Assembly (NCBI GenBank): GCA_024742835.1
Contig: JANSXS010000020.1
Span: 1-49,400 of the forward strand
From: Paracoccaceae bacterium
Lineage (GTDB): Bacteria; Pseudomonadota; Alphaproteobacteria; Rhodobacterales; Rhodobacteraceae
Direction: 5' to 3'
DNA length: 49,400 bases
Made by a program: the position numbers and the translations under genes. The notes under the pieces were generated by a model. That model was given only the letters and a program-made list of their open reading frames with translations, was not told the DNA's origin and searched no databases. Shown here in pieces: positions 1 through 7,413 of the stretch. Position 1 is the first letter of the stretch; the number at the start of each line of letters is the position of its first letter.

Positions 1-99
1 AACAAAACCCGCCTTCACAGCGCCATCGGTTACATCACGCCACAAGAAGCAGAGGAGGCATTCTACGCAAGCTTGAACGCTGACGAAAAAGCAGCCTAA
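1..99 (+). CDS. IS3-family transposase OrfB, C-terminal fragment (starts before the window)
   Basis: The frame is open from base 1 and stops with TAA at 97-99, giving 32 residues. The piece R-L-H-S-A-I-G-Y-I-T-P matches the conserved C-terminal motif of IS3/IS150-type DDE transposases (usually N-x-x-R-x-H-S-x-L-G-x-x-S-P), which lies just after the catalytic glutamate. The catalytic core is upstream of the window. The gene runs opposite to the integrase it interrupts. Confidence 0.75.
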   Translation, partial: NKTRLHSAIGYITPQEAEEAFYASLNADEKAA

Positions 100-140
100 C
101 TATTGAACCAGAAACTCTCCGGTAAACCCGGGGCGGTTCA
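1..140 (+). mobile_element. IS3-family insertion sequence, 3' end (partial)
   Basis: The window opens inside an insertion element. It holds the last codons of the transposase (1-99), then a short non-coding tail, then a terminal repeat that ends at 140 in ...CCCCGGGGCGGTTCA-like sequence. Read from the other strand the end is TGAACCGCCCCGGGTTT, which has the TG...CA form and GC block of many IS3-family ends. The next three bases (141-143, ctg) would be part of the target duplication. The left end lies outside the window. Family assignment rests on the transposase C-terminus and the end sequence; the exact IS cannot be named. Confidence 0.75.
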
Positions 141-530
141 CTGCTGGATTTTCTCGTAGTTGATGCTGGTCACATACTGAGCGCCAAAGAACGGGATCAG
201 ATAGCGTTCAATGCAGACGATGTAGTCGCGGTATACTTTCTTGCCCAAGCCCGCATCCACCTGCTTGCGCATGTCCACAATCGCCAGTCTAGCCACGTCA
301 GAGAATTTCTTGGTGACGATGGGCAAATCGTTTTTGTGGCGGAACTTGTATTCAAGGTAGGTGTCACGGGCGCATTCCTTGGCTTCGGTTAGGTCTCGCT
401 TGCCCGTGCTGACGCGGATTGTGTGCCCGTCGACGCTGAAGGAAGCTTGCCAACGCTTACTGCGCTCACGGCGGTACACGCGCACCTCGCCGTCCAGTAT
501 CAGGTGTGTGTCGTCCCGCAGCTGCCGCAT
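138..530 (-). pseudogene. Tyrosine site-specific integrase, N-terminal part, interrupted by the IS
   Basis: This 130-residue N-terminal piece of a phage/island integrase starts at an ATG with a strong ribosome site (AAGGAG six bases upstream). It shows a beta-rich arm-binding segment (about residues 8-45, with R-S-K-R-W-Q-A-S-F) and then the helical SAM-like core-binding domain (about 70-130, with the Y-L-I-P-F-F-G pattern). The catalytic domain with the R-H-R-Y residues is missing. The last sense codon (CAG, 141-143) is followed by TGA at 138-140, the first three bases of the IS terminal repeat. The insertion therefore supplied the stop. The remainder of the gene would lie beyond the IS, left of the window. 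The product cannot recombine DNA but might still bind it. Confidence 0.8.
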
Positions 531-686
531 ATTGTGCTCCTTGCAGCAACACTATGGCAGAGCGCACCAACAAGTCTATGGAAGTGTGTGTTTGGGGGCG
601 TAGGGCTTGGTAGTTGAAACAGGTTCAGGATTGTCTATGCTTCACAGTTGACATTGTCGAACGCGCAGCCGCGTGTAACTTAAAAT

Positions 687-1160
687 TTATAGGTTATCAG
701 CCAGCCACCACAAAGGCGTTGGTTCAATCGTCTTCGTAACATGAATCTGGTGCAGCCGTTCGAGTAGCTTCTTTTTCAAATCATCGTCCCCTGAATGAAA
801 TGGACTGGTGCGCGAAACAAATTTCGGCGAGGGGTTTCTGAACTCAGCAGTCCAGCTTGCTAACTGAAACAAAATCGGGATGAAAACTATACCAGCTTTG
901 GAGAGGAAGTAGAGTTTCTTCTGTGCATGTTCGTCTGATTTTTCGACATGCAATAAGTTCAGCTGCACCATGTATTTCAGACGTGAAGCAAGCGTTGCAG
1001 AGGAAATTCCTTCACGATTGTTTTTTAATAATTCGTTGAAACCACGCCGATCAAACAATGCTATGTCACGAAGGATAATTGGTATCCACTTGTCAACAAG
1101 TAGGTGTCCAGCCAGGCCGATTGGGCACATTTCCTCTTCGACGATTTTCAAGTCAAGCAT
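687..1160 (-). CDS. HxlR-family winged-helix transcriptional regulator
   Basis: The 157-residue protein has the HxlR layout: a conserved N-terminal cysteine (C12, in M-C-P-I-G), then a winged helix with the family landmark D-K-W-I-P-I-I-L-R-D, a recognition region around S-S-A-T-L-A-S-R-L, and the wing leading into a dimer helix. The cysteine is the redox- or electrophile-sensing residue in several family members. The ATG at 1160 is preferred because GGAGG lies six bases upstream; a GTG at 1178 would add six residues without a site. It is divergent from the DUF1330 gene at 1301, so it probably controls that unit and itself from the 140-bp gap. The C-terminal tail of about 50 residues is longer than usual. 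Base composition is AT-richer than the core genome to the right. Confidence 0.8.
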   Translation of the reverse strand: MLDLKIVEEEMCPIGLAGHLLVDKWIPIILRDIALFDRRGFNELLKNNREGISSATLASRLKYMVQLNLLHVEKSDEHAQKKLYFLSKAGIVFIPILFQLASWTAEFRNPSPKFVSRTSPFHSGDDDLKKKLLERLHQIHVTKTIEPTPLWWLADNL

Positions 1161-1300
1161 GTCATGCCTCCAAACCACTTTAACATACAGACTAGACTAT
1201 CGACAATCGCAATGTCAACCTAGACATCAGCATCGTCGACTGCAGATGAAAAGGATACGTAAAGTGCCTATAAAAGTGAAAATTCTGAGAGGAAATCAAC
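1161..1300. promoter_or_regulatory. Divergent promoter region between the HxlR regulator and the DUF1330 gene
   Basis: This AT-rich gap separates two divergent genes. It contains the repeated short motif TAGAC: twice overlapping near 1190-1200 (actagactat) and again near 1220 (cctagacatc), a spacing that could serve a dimeric winged-helix regulator. The downstream gene has a clear ribosome site (gagaggaaatcaac before ATG 1301). No confident -35/-10 pair is assigned. Confidence 0.35.
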
Positions 1301-1594
1301 ATGCCTAAAGGCTATCTAGTTGCTAATTTACGCGTGAAAGACCCAGAGGCGTTTAAAAAATTTTCGGAAGCAGCATTACCATTCATTGAACAATATGGCG
1401 GTAGAATACTTGCACGCGGCCCACACGCTGATCGCCATGAGGGCAATGTATCGGGCGTGGTGACTATGCTTGAATTTGAAAGCAAAGAGGCCGTGGAGAA
1501 GTTTTATTTCAGCGATGAGTATCAAGCCGCAAGGGCAATTCGCGATACTGGATGTGATGCTGATTTAATGATTATTGAAGGAATTCAGGAATGA
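1301..1594 (+). CDS. DUF1330 family protein (dimeric alpha/beta-barrel fold)
   Basis: The 97-residue protein has the DUF1330 signature: Y-L-V-A-N-L-R-V-K-D-P at the start, Y-G-G-R-I-L-A-R-G at about residues 31-39, and a later F-E-S-K-E-A-V-E-K-F-Y segment before the Y-Q-A-A-R helix. Members fold as small ferredoxin-like dimers. Their biochemical role is mostly unknown, though related folds are monooxygenases. A good ribosome site (GAGAGGAAATC) precedes the ATG. The next gene begins in an ATGA overlap, so the two are translationally coupled. Expression is probably governed by the divergent HxlR protein. The gene shares the lower-GC composition of the surrounding island. Confidence 0.8.
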   Translation: MPKGYLVANLRVKDPEAFKKFSEAALPFIEQYGGRILARGPHADRHEGNVSGVVTMLEFESKEAVEKFYFSDEYQAARAIRDTGCDADLMIIEGIQE

Positions 1595-1875
1595 CCAAAA
1601 AACTATCGATTGTACGTTTCAAACCCAAGCCTGAATGTTATGATGAATTCCTGCAGAATATCCAAGACTGGCATGCCCAAGTGTTCACAGATGGTGACTA
1701 CCGTCTAATGCGGACTGATGACGAAGTTGTTGCCATAGTTGTTAGAGACAGCGAAATGCTAGACGAAAATATCAAACGTGGGGTAAATTGGTTAGACAGC
1801 CAAAGACCTCTCTTGCAAGAATACAATGATGTAGATCGTCACACGATGCCCATAACAGGCGATCTCGTAGTCTAG
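1591..1875 (+). CDS. Small protein of unknown function, partner of the DUF1330 protein
   Basis: The 94-residue protein starts in the ATGA overlap with the DUF1330 stop, which supports a real coupled gene. It opens with a strand-rich piece (K-L-S-I-V-R-F-K-P-K-P), continues with a helix (Y-D-E-F-L-Q-N-I), and later has paired strands (D-E-V-V-A-I-V-V-R-D). That pattern resembles a second ferredoxin-like dimeric alpha/beta barrel of the antibiotic-biosynthesis-monooxygenase kind. No catalytic motif or signal peptide is visible. Function is unassigned; a hetero-dimer with the upstream product is possible but is only an inference from coupling and similar predicted fold. Confidence 0.65.
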   Translation: MTKKLSIVRFKPKPECYDEFLQNIQDWHAQVFTDGDYRLMRTDDEVVAIVVRDSEMLDENIKRGVNWLDSQRPLLQEYNDVDRHTMPITGDLVV

Positions 1876-1938
1876 CATAAGATCGACTCGCCATATTGTT
1901 AGTACTGAAATTGGCTACTTCGGTGTGTGGGACCTACT

Positions 1939-2158
1939 AACACCCACGGTGTTGGTAACGACACCAATCGTGTCCCAAACCATGTTCGCCCAAAACTCCG
2001 CCAACACTGTGTTTGAAACACAAACTGAAAACACAGTGTTCCAAGGTCTTTCCGCAACACAGCGTAAAAACACAGTGTTCAACACGGTGATTCCAATCAA
2101 ATCCCCGCCCTCAAACACGCCAAAAAGTGTGCGTTTGGTGTGTTTTTGAAAAACACAC
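1939..2158. repeat. Array of AACAC-N-GTGTT palindromes next to tRNA-Phe
   Basis: At least three perfect 11-base palindromes AACAC-N-GTGTT occur (2003-2013, 2030-2040, 2069-2079), with a degenerate copy at 2081-2091. Related inverted repeats are AACACC-N3-GGTGTT (1939-1953), GACAC-N5-GTGTC (1960-1974) and GTGTTT-g-AAACAC (2009-2021). Half sites lie near 2056 and 2114. The block ends in a perfect 10-1-10 palindrome, 2138-2158, rich in GTGTG and A/T tracts. Short frames on both strands read N-T-V-F repeatedly simply because the motif is palindromic. The array fills the only non-coding stretch between the DUF1330 unit and tRNA-Phe, so it may be integrase arm sites, a partition-like site or a regulator array. 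Confidence 0.7.
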
Positions 2159-2206
2159 GCATAGGGCGTTTTGCACTGACCTATGTCACTGATTTTGCTT
2201 TTAAAA

Positions 2207-2281
2207 TGGTGCCCGGGGGCGGAATCGAACCACCGACACGAGGATTTTCAATCCACTGCTCTACCCCTGAGCTACCCGGGC
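2207..2281 (-). tRNA. tRNA-Phe (anticodon GAA)
   Basis: The reverse strand folds as a tRNA of 75 bases with the CCA end encoded (TGG at 2207-2209). The acceptor stem is GCCCGGG (2275-2281) paired with CCCGGGC (2211-2217). The D arm is GCTC-AGGGGTA-GAGC and the T loop is TTCGATT. The anticodon loop TTGAAAA reads GAA, phenylalanine. The anticodon stem has one T-T mismatch at its second pair. The 3' end points left, toward the island, a usual integration target arrangement. Confidence 0.95.
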
Positions 2282-2355
2282 ACGGGGAACGCGTTGCGTT
2301 CGGGTGGGCGTCTTCTAGGATAGCGGTGGCGGGGTGTCCAGTGGCTTTTCGTGGG

Positions 2356-2538
2356 TCACTGGCGATTTATCGGCGTTCCGCCCTCGGCATCAGGATCGGG
2401 CGTGTCTTCGGCATCCTCGGGACAGGGCACCGCATAGCGGCCATGGAGCCAGTTCAGCAAGTCACGGTCGGCGCAGGCCTTGCTGCAAAAGGGGCGGTGA
2501 GGCTTTTGGACCGGCTCACCGCAGATCGGACAGCTCAT
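2356..2538 (-). CDS. yacG: DNA gyrase inhibitor YacG (small zinc-binding protein)
   Basis: The 60-residue protein has the YacG zinc site C3-x2-C6 and C18-x3-C22, followed by the R-D-L-x-x-W-L-x-G-R-Y-A-V-P segment and an acidic tail. In E. coli YacG binds GyrB and inhibits gyrase. The ATG overlaps the stop of the RNase E/G gene by four bases (ATGA), so it is translationally coupled and last in the infA-maf-RNase-yacG unit. Its length matches the family. Confidence 0.92.
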   Translation of the reverse strand: MSCPICGEPVQKPHRPFCSKACADRDLLNWLHGRYAVPCPEDAEDTPDPDAEGGTPINRQ

Positions 2539-3566
2539 GACACCCCCATGATCACAAACGGCAGGCGGTCGCGCTTTCGTTGCAGCTCGAAATGGCCAAG
2601 CGGGGTCCAGCCGACAAGCGCAGTTTCAACGGCATCCTTACGAAAGGCCGCGCGCAGGGCGGATTCAAAGGTCTTGCGATCCTTCTTTGGCATCGGGGCA
2701 AGGTCCAGCACGATCTGCCCGCCAAGGCCGCGCAGGCGCAATTGCCGAGGCAAGGCACGCGCGGCTTGGGTGTTGACGCGCAGACCGGCCAGTGTTTGCG
2801 TCGGGCTTCCGGTATTGACGTCAACGGCGATCAGCGCGCGGGTCGGCTCGATGAACATCCCGCCCTCTCCGTCAAGCGACACATACGGGGAGTTCAGAGC
2901 ATCGAATGTCTCCAATACGCCGAAATGATCGAAGGCATCGGGTTCCTCTGCCCAGATATCGGGGCTTGGCCAGTCGCGCCATGCCAGCGCGTGCGGCCCG
3001 TCGCCCTCGACCAGCTTTTCCGGCTCGGTGCCGTCCTCGTCGCCAAGCACCTGCATTGCAAGATCGGCCATCTGGCGGATATCCTCGGCGACCTCTTCAT
3101 CTTCGGCGGTCTCGCAGGCCGAGCGCAGGATAAGGCCAAGCGCGCCCCTGCCCTGCATCTCCTCTTTCGCCAGCACCGTCAGCGCATCGCGGCGGTCATC
3201 GTTCCGCAAGCTGCGCGACACGTTGAGGCCCGGTGCGCCGGGCGTGATAATGGCGTAGCGGCTTTTGAACAGCACGCGCGCGGTTACGGGGATCGCCTTG
3301 CCCGGTTCGGCATAGCCCGTCACCTGCACCAGAAGCGCGCCCCCCGCGCTGACGCCCTTGACCTGACGCAGAAAGCCCTGCCCGTCCGGCGTGCGCACGA
3401 AAACGCCGCCCTGCCCCTTGGCAGGCCGGTCGGCGATGGCGCGATAGATGGTACCGGGGCGGGGCTGATCGGCATCGCGCAGGATATCCGTCACGACACC
3501 GTCCTCGATCAGCGCGGCGGCCTCTGCGCCCTGCCAGTGCCCGACCGCGATCACGCGTCCCTTCAT
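2535..3566 (-). CDS. Ribonuclease E/G family endoribonuclease (short form)
   Basis: The 343-residue protein belongs to the RNase E/G catalytic family, which cuts single-stranded RNA in rRNA maturation and mRNA decay. The two magnesium-binding aspartates are present: D249 in A-V-D-V-N-T-G and D288 in I-V-L-D-L, spaced 39 apart and close to the E. coli spacing. An S1-like segment lies in the N-terminal part (about 40-110). The protein is shorter than RNase G (about 490) and lacks the zinc-link cysteine pair (C-P-x-C) that follows the DNase-I-like domain in RNase E. It also lacks the scaffold tail. It starts in an ATGA overlap with maf and ends in one with yacG. Many Rhodobacteraceae carry such a short paralogue besides a full RNase E. 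Confidence 0.88.
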   Translation of the reverse strand: MKGRVIAVGHWQGAEAAALIEDGVVTDILRDADQPRPGTIYRAIADRPAKGQGGVFVRTPDGQGFLRQVKGVSAGGALLVQVTGYAEPGKAIPVTARVLFKSRYAIITPGAPGLNVSRSLRNDDRRDALTVLAKEEMQGRGALGLILRSACETAEDEEVAEDIRQMADLAMQVLGDEDGTEPEKLVEGDGPHALAWRDWPSPDIWAEEPDAFDHFGVLETFDALNSPYVSLDGEGGMFIEPTRALIAVDVNTGSPTQTLAGLRVNTQAARALPRQLRLRGLGGQIVLDLAPMPKKDRKTFESALRAAFRKDAVETALVGWTPLGHFELQRKRDRLPFVIMGVS

Positions 3567-4141
3567 GCGATATCCTTCAGGATTGGATAGCCGGCCGCCT
3601 GTAACAGACCGGCGGTTTCACAAAGCGGCAGGCCAACCACGGCGGTGAAAGAACCGCTGATCCAAGGCACAAAGGCCCCGGCGGGCCCCTGGATACCATA
3701 CGCACCCGCCTTGCCCTGCCAATCGCCTGTGGCGAGATAGGCGTCGATCTCGGCCTGTGTCAGGCGCTTCATGCGCACGACGGTTTCCACATCGCGCTGC
3801 CATATCCGCAGCCCGCGCCGCAGCGTCACGGCGGTGATAACCCGATGCCGACGACCCGACATGGCGCGCAGGAATCCAGCCGCCTCGGCGGCATCGCGGG
3901 GCTTGCCCATGATCCGCCGACCAAGGGCAACTGTGGTGTCTGCCGACAGCACCAGATCCTCGTCTTCCGCATCGACGGCCTGCGCCTTTTCCAGCGCCAT
4001 GCGGATGCAATAGGGGCGCGGCAATTCGGATTTCCGAGGGGTTTCGTCGATGTCGGGTGGGCGGATATCATCCGCGACCACCCCGATCTGCGCAAGCAGG
4101 TCGCGCCGACGTGGACTGCCTGATCCGAGGATCAAACGCAT
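3563..4141 (-). CDS. maf: Maf family nucleoside triphosphate pyrophosphatase
   Basis: The 192-residue protein begins with the Maf signature [14 protein letters not shown]. It carries the catalytic aspartate motif L-S-A-D-T-T-V-A-L near residue 68 and the downstream G-K-P-x-D and Y-G-I-Q-G-P-A-G elements. Maf proteins hydrolyse dTTP, UTP or modified nucleotides to the monophosphate, as house-cleaning enzymes; the subfamily is not certain here. It sits 14 bases after infA and overlaps the RNase E/G gene by four bases, a common alphaproteobacterial arrangement. Confidence 0.93.
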   Translation of the reverse strand: MRLILGSGSPRRRDLLAQIGVVADDIRPPDIDETPRKSELPRPYCIRMALEKAQAVDAEDEDLVLSADTTVALGRRIMGKPRDAAEAAGFLRAMSGRRHRVITAVTLRRGLRIWQRDVETVVRMKRLTQAEIDAYLATGDWQGKAGAYGIQGPAGAFVPWISGSFTAVVGLPLCETAGLLQAAGYPILKDIA

Positions 4142-4155
4142 TTCATATCAATCAC

Positions 4156-4374
4156 TTATTTGAAGCGATAGTTGATCCGACCCTTGGTCAGATCGTAGGG
4201 GGTCATTTCCACCTGCACCTTGTCGCCCGCAAGAACGCGAATCCGGTTCTTGCGCATCTTGCCTGCCGTGTGTGCAATGATCTCATGGCCGTTTTCAAGC
4301 TCGACCCGAAATGTCGCGTTCGGCAGGAGTTCCTTCACGACGCCGGGGAATTCGAGCGTGTCTTCCTTGGCCAT
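4156..4374 (-). CDS. infA: Translation initiation factor IF-1
   Basis: The 72-residue protein is a standard IF-1 OB-fold: [13 protein letters not shown] at the start, the core [20 protein letters not shown] and the ending [10 protein letters not shown]. It binds the A site of the 30S subunit together with IF-2 and IF-3. An ATG with an AGAGAAC-type site is used. A short inverted repeat (GTCCCG-N5-CGGGAC, 4394-4410) lies in its leader and may be a 5' hairpin or the end of the upstream transcript. Confidence 0.97.
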   Translation of the reverse strand: MAKEDTLEFPGVVKELLPNATFRVELENGHEIIAHTAGKMRKNRIRVLAGDKVQVEMTPYDLTKGRINYRFK

Positions 4375-4463
4375 GTTCTCTCCATTCGTTGCCGTCCCGT
4401 GTTCCGGGACGCGCTTTAAATGGGCCTATTCGCCCCTTTTTTCAAGGACTTTATTATCGCCCC

Positions 4464-5348
4464 TCAGCGCAGGCTCAGCGCGGTCACGCGGCCCTCGCGC
4501 CCGGATTGCTCTGCCCAGTGGGCGCGGTTCAACACCCCGCCGCTGGCGCGCACATGGGCGATGGCCCCCAGATCGACGGTCGCATAGGTCCAGCCGGGCT
4601 GGTTCAACACCCCCTCAGCCAGCACACCGGTTTCGGGAAAGCCGATATCGGGCGGGCCGAAAATGCCGCCTGTTCCGGTGGTTATGTCGGCAACCTCGTT
4701 CCAAGTGGCCTGCCCCACAAGCGATGCCATGACGGTCACGCATTGCGCCTCCAGCGCGCGGGCCATGGCCCCGATGCGCACCCGCCAATAGCCCGAAAGC
4801 GCCTCGGTACAGGAGGGAACCAGCAGCACGTCCACCTCGGATAGCGCCCGGCCCAACAGCGGAAACTCACAATCGTAACAGATCAGGATGCCGATCTTGC
4901 CGATTTGCGTGTCAAATACATGCAAGGGGCCGCCGGGCACAGCCGCCATCGGGGCGCGCTCCCAAAGGGTCATGATCTGCTTGTCTTGATGGCCCATCGC
5001 CCCGGAGGGCGCGAAAAAGCGCGCGCGGTTCACCGGGCGCGGACCGATTGCCGAATCGTAGACCGGCGCGGACCCGGCCAGAATATGCAGCTTGTGCTGC
5101 CGGGCCAGATCCGAATGCAGCGCATCGGCCTTGGCCATGTAAGAGGACACAGCCCGCAAGGACGGCTCCACCTGCCCGGCCACATCCGGCCCGTTCAGCA
5201 TCGCAAGCTCCATGCCCGCGTATTCAGGAAAAACAAGCAGATCAGCGCCGTTGCTGGCGGCGCGGGCGACCCAGTCGGTGATCTTGGCCGTGTAGGCTTC
5301 CCAGCTTGTCAGCGGGTCCAGCGGATAGGCGGCGGTGGCGATTTTCAT
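4464..5348 (-). CDS. Carbon-nitrogen hydrolase (nitrilase superfamily)
   Basis: The 294-residue enzyme has the nitrilase triad: E42 in F-P-E-Y-A-G, K123 in D-K-Q-I-M, and C157 in I-L-I-C-Y-D. The superfamily hydrolyses amides or nitriles through a cysteine thioester. This protein lies nearest the omega-amidase/aliphatic amidase-like branches, and the substrate cannot be told from sequence. There is no signal peptide, so it is cytoplasmic. It is upstream of infA in the same direction with an 89-base gap, so cotranscription is possible but unproven. Length is normal for the family. Confidence 0.85.
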   Translation of the reverse strand: MKIATAAYPLDPLTSWEAYTAKITDWVARAASNGADLLVFPEYAGMELAMLNGPDVAGQVEPSLRAVSSYMAKADALHSDLARQHKLHILAGSAPVYDSAIGPRPVNRARFFAPSGAMGHQDKQIMTLWERAPMAAVPGGPLHVFDTQIGKIGILICYDCEFPLLGRALSEVDVLLVPSCTEALSGYWRVRIGAMARALEAQCVTVMASLVGQATWNEVADITTGTGGIFGPPDIGFPETGVLAEGVLNQPGWTYATVDLGAIAHVRASGGVLNRAHWAEQSGREGRVTALSLR

Positions 5349-6083
5349 GGGCAGCGATGTCCGGCTTTCAGTGCAGGTGATTCTGTCTATCGTCCACGAT
5401 CACGGCTTGTACAGACCCGGCACACGGCCTTTGCACCCGGCGGCATGAGACTCTTGCGATTGTCAGGGCTTATAGCCAGTGAATTACGAGCGCGCCAAAG
5501 CAGGCCATGCACTCAGATTTACGCCGGGCCACTCAGTGGGGGCAGACCAGCGGTGCCTGCTAGGTTCCATCCGAACAGCCCGCCTGTAGAGGCCGAAGAG
5601 AGCTTCTGCGCACAGCGCGACGTGCCTGATATGATCGCGTGAAATGAAGATACACGTCTTCGCGGCACCCGCCGCGTGTATGGATGTATATGGACCCCAC
5701 CCAGGTGCAAAGGTCTGTTTGGCATTGGATTGAAGGTCGCGAATGCTGATGTATGTCCGGCGTCCTAAGACAGCCTGAAAGATCATCGCCGCGACCCTCC
5801 GATAGCTTTCCGCTTGCTTCGTCCTCATCGCCCCTTGGGCATTGGTGCTGACCTTGCCGATCCATGTGTCGGATTCAAGAAACAACGGGCGTGGCGCTGA
5901 TGATGTGACCGCCACCCGAACCGGGTCGTCTGGCGCGGCGTCAGCGATACGCCGGTCACTCGGATCTGACGCAATTCCAGGGCGGCAACTGGTCGATAAC
6001 GGTCTGTTTGTGCCTCGCGGCGGGTGGGGGTATCAGTCTGCTCATGTCGTCTAGCCACCATACTGGATTCACGACATGTTCCC
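5349..6083. other. 735-bp stretch with no recognisable gene
   Basis: No frame here has both a ribosome site and a recognisable domain. A minus-strand frame (5484-5915) and another (5825-6145) are open but their translations match no family I know, and their composition looks like out-of-frame sequence or a decayed gene. An inverted repeat ATACACG...CGTGTAT lies at 5650-5681. The block separates two minus-strand genes and could hold the nitrilase gene promoter near 5349-5450. Confidence 0.5.
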
Positions 6084-7139
6084 TCATCTGGTTGGTGCAA
6101 CAGAGCCGCGCCGGGCCTCTGCAAAAGAGATAAGCCGCCGTCCATTTTTATCCCAAAGCTGCAATCCCACGCCCGCCAGGCTTTCGCGGATGGTCAGGCA
6201 TTGCGCCTCTGCGAGGGGCGGGTGATCGCGCAGGACTTCGGGCAGACGGTAAAATGGCACACGGCTTTGCAGGTGATGCACATGATGCATACCGATATTG
6301 GCAGAGAACCAACGCAGGACACCGGGCATCAGGTAATGCGAACTGCCATGAAGCGCCGCGTCATGCAGTTGCCAATCGGGCTCGTGGTCCCAATAGGTTT
6401 CTTCGAACTGGTGCTGTACATAGAACAGCCAGACCCCGAGCGAGGCGGCCATCAGCGTGGTGGGCACGAAGATAAACAGCAACGGCGCAGGGCCACCGAA
6501 ATAGTAGAGCGCGCCAAGAACCACCGCCAGCGCAAGGTTGGTGCCCATGGCGCTGACCCAGTATTTGCGCCCCGCCCGCATCAGACCAAGCGGAATCCGA
6601 TTCTGGATGAAGAACAGGTAAAACGGCCCCAGCCCGAAAAGGACCAGCGGGTTACGGTACAGCCGGTACTGAAGCCGCCACGGAAGTGACAGGTTCTGGT
6701 ATTCATCAACCGTCAGAGTGTGAACATCCCCCATGCCGCGCTTGTCCAGATTGCCGGCCGAGGCGTGATGCTCGGCATGGGTCCGTTTCCACACGTCATA
6801 GGGCGTCAGGGTCACGACGCCGATCGCACGCCCGACCCAATCGCTCAGCCGTCGGCTTTTGAAAAAAGCCGCGTGGCCGCAATCGTGCTGGATCATGAAC
6901 AGCCGCACCAGGAACAGCCCGTTCACCGCCGCAAGCAGAACCGCCAGGGGATAGCTGAAGGACAGGCTCCACCACGCCAGCGCCCAAAGCCCGATGAAGG
7001 GCACAAACGTGGCAAGCAACTCAAAGGCGCTGCGAAGGGAAGACGGATCGCGATAGCGCGCAAGAATGCGCACCCAGTCACGTGCATCTTGTTGTGCCTC
7101 GGGGGATCCCGTGCCAGCACTGGACGGGTCGGATTTCAT
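6084..7139 (-). CDS. Membrane fatty acid desaturase
   Basis: The protein is a di-iron membrane desaturase with the three histidine boxes in order: H-D-C-G-H at 85-89, H-A-E-H-H at 121-125 and H-H-V-H-H at 285-289 (numbered from ATG 7139). Paired hydrophobic helices lie before box 1 and between boxes 2 and 3. The boxes fit the omega-6/delta-12-like FA_desaturase group acting on lipid-bound acyl chains at the cytoplasmic membrane. The frame is open to an ATG at 7262, but those 41 residues are basic and unlike coding sequence, so 7139 (M-K-S-D-P) gives a normal 351 residues. The ribosome site there is weak, so the start is uncertain. The gene appears to stand alone. Confidence 0.85.
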   Translation of the reverse strand: MKSDPSSAGTGSPEAQQDARDWVRILARYRDPSSLRSAFELLATFVPFIGLWALAWWSLSFSYPLAVLLAAVNGLFLVRLFMIQHDCGHAAFFKSRRLSDWVGRAIGVVTLTPYDVWKRTHAEHHASAGNLDKRGMGDVHTLTVDEYQNLSLPWRLQYRLYRNPLVLFGLGPFYLFFIQNRIPLGLMRAGRKYWVSAMGTNLALAVVLGALYYFGGPAPLLFIFVPTTLMAASLGVWLFYVQHQFEETYWDHEPDWQLHDAALHGSSHYLMPGVLRWFSANIGMHHVHHLQSRVPFYRLPEVLRDHPPLAEAQCLTIRESLAGVGLQLWDKNGRRLISFAEARRGSVAPTR

Positions 7140-7413
7140 CGCAGATGTATCGGTCAAGGTACTTAATTCGCCTTTGCAGAGTGTTTTTTTCGGCAGGCCC
7201 GCCGCATGTCGTGCTTCGGCGGGCTCGTCTCTTTCATGGCGAACACCGTGAAGGCGCTGCATCTTTTGGGGTGGATCGGGTTTAACCCCCTTTTACAAGG
7301 TCGGCAATAGTCCGCGCGCAACGTTCGGCGACCCTTGATTCGCGCACCTGTTTTCGCTTAATTGCGTTCCGCCCGGATATCAACCTTCCTGCGCCCGGAC
7401 CTGCGTCCGGGCT

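Noticed and set aside
1915..2149. Short frames on both strands reading repeated N-T-V-F
   Set aside because: The repeats come from the palindromic DNA unit, which translates the same way on both strands. No ribosome site or recognisable domain supports a protein.
2140..2928. 262-codon plus-strand frame across tRNA-Phe, yacG and part of the RNase gene
   Set aside because: It runs through a tRNA gene and antisense to two identified genes.
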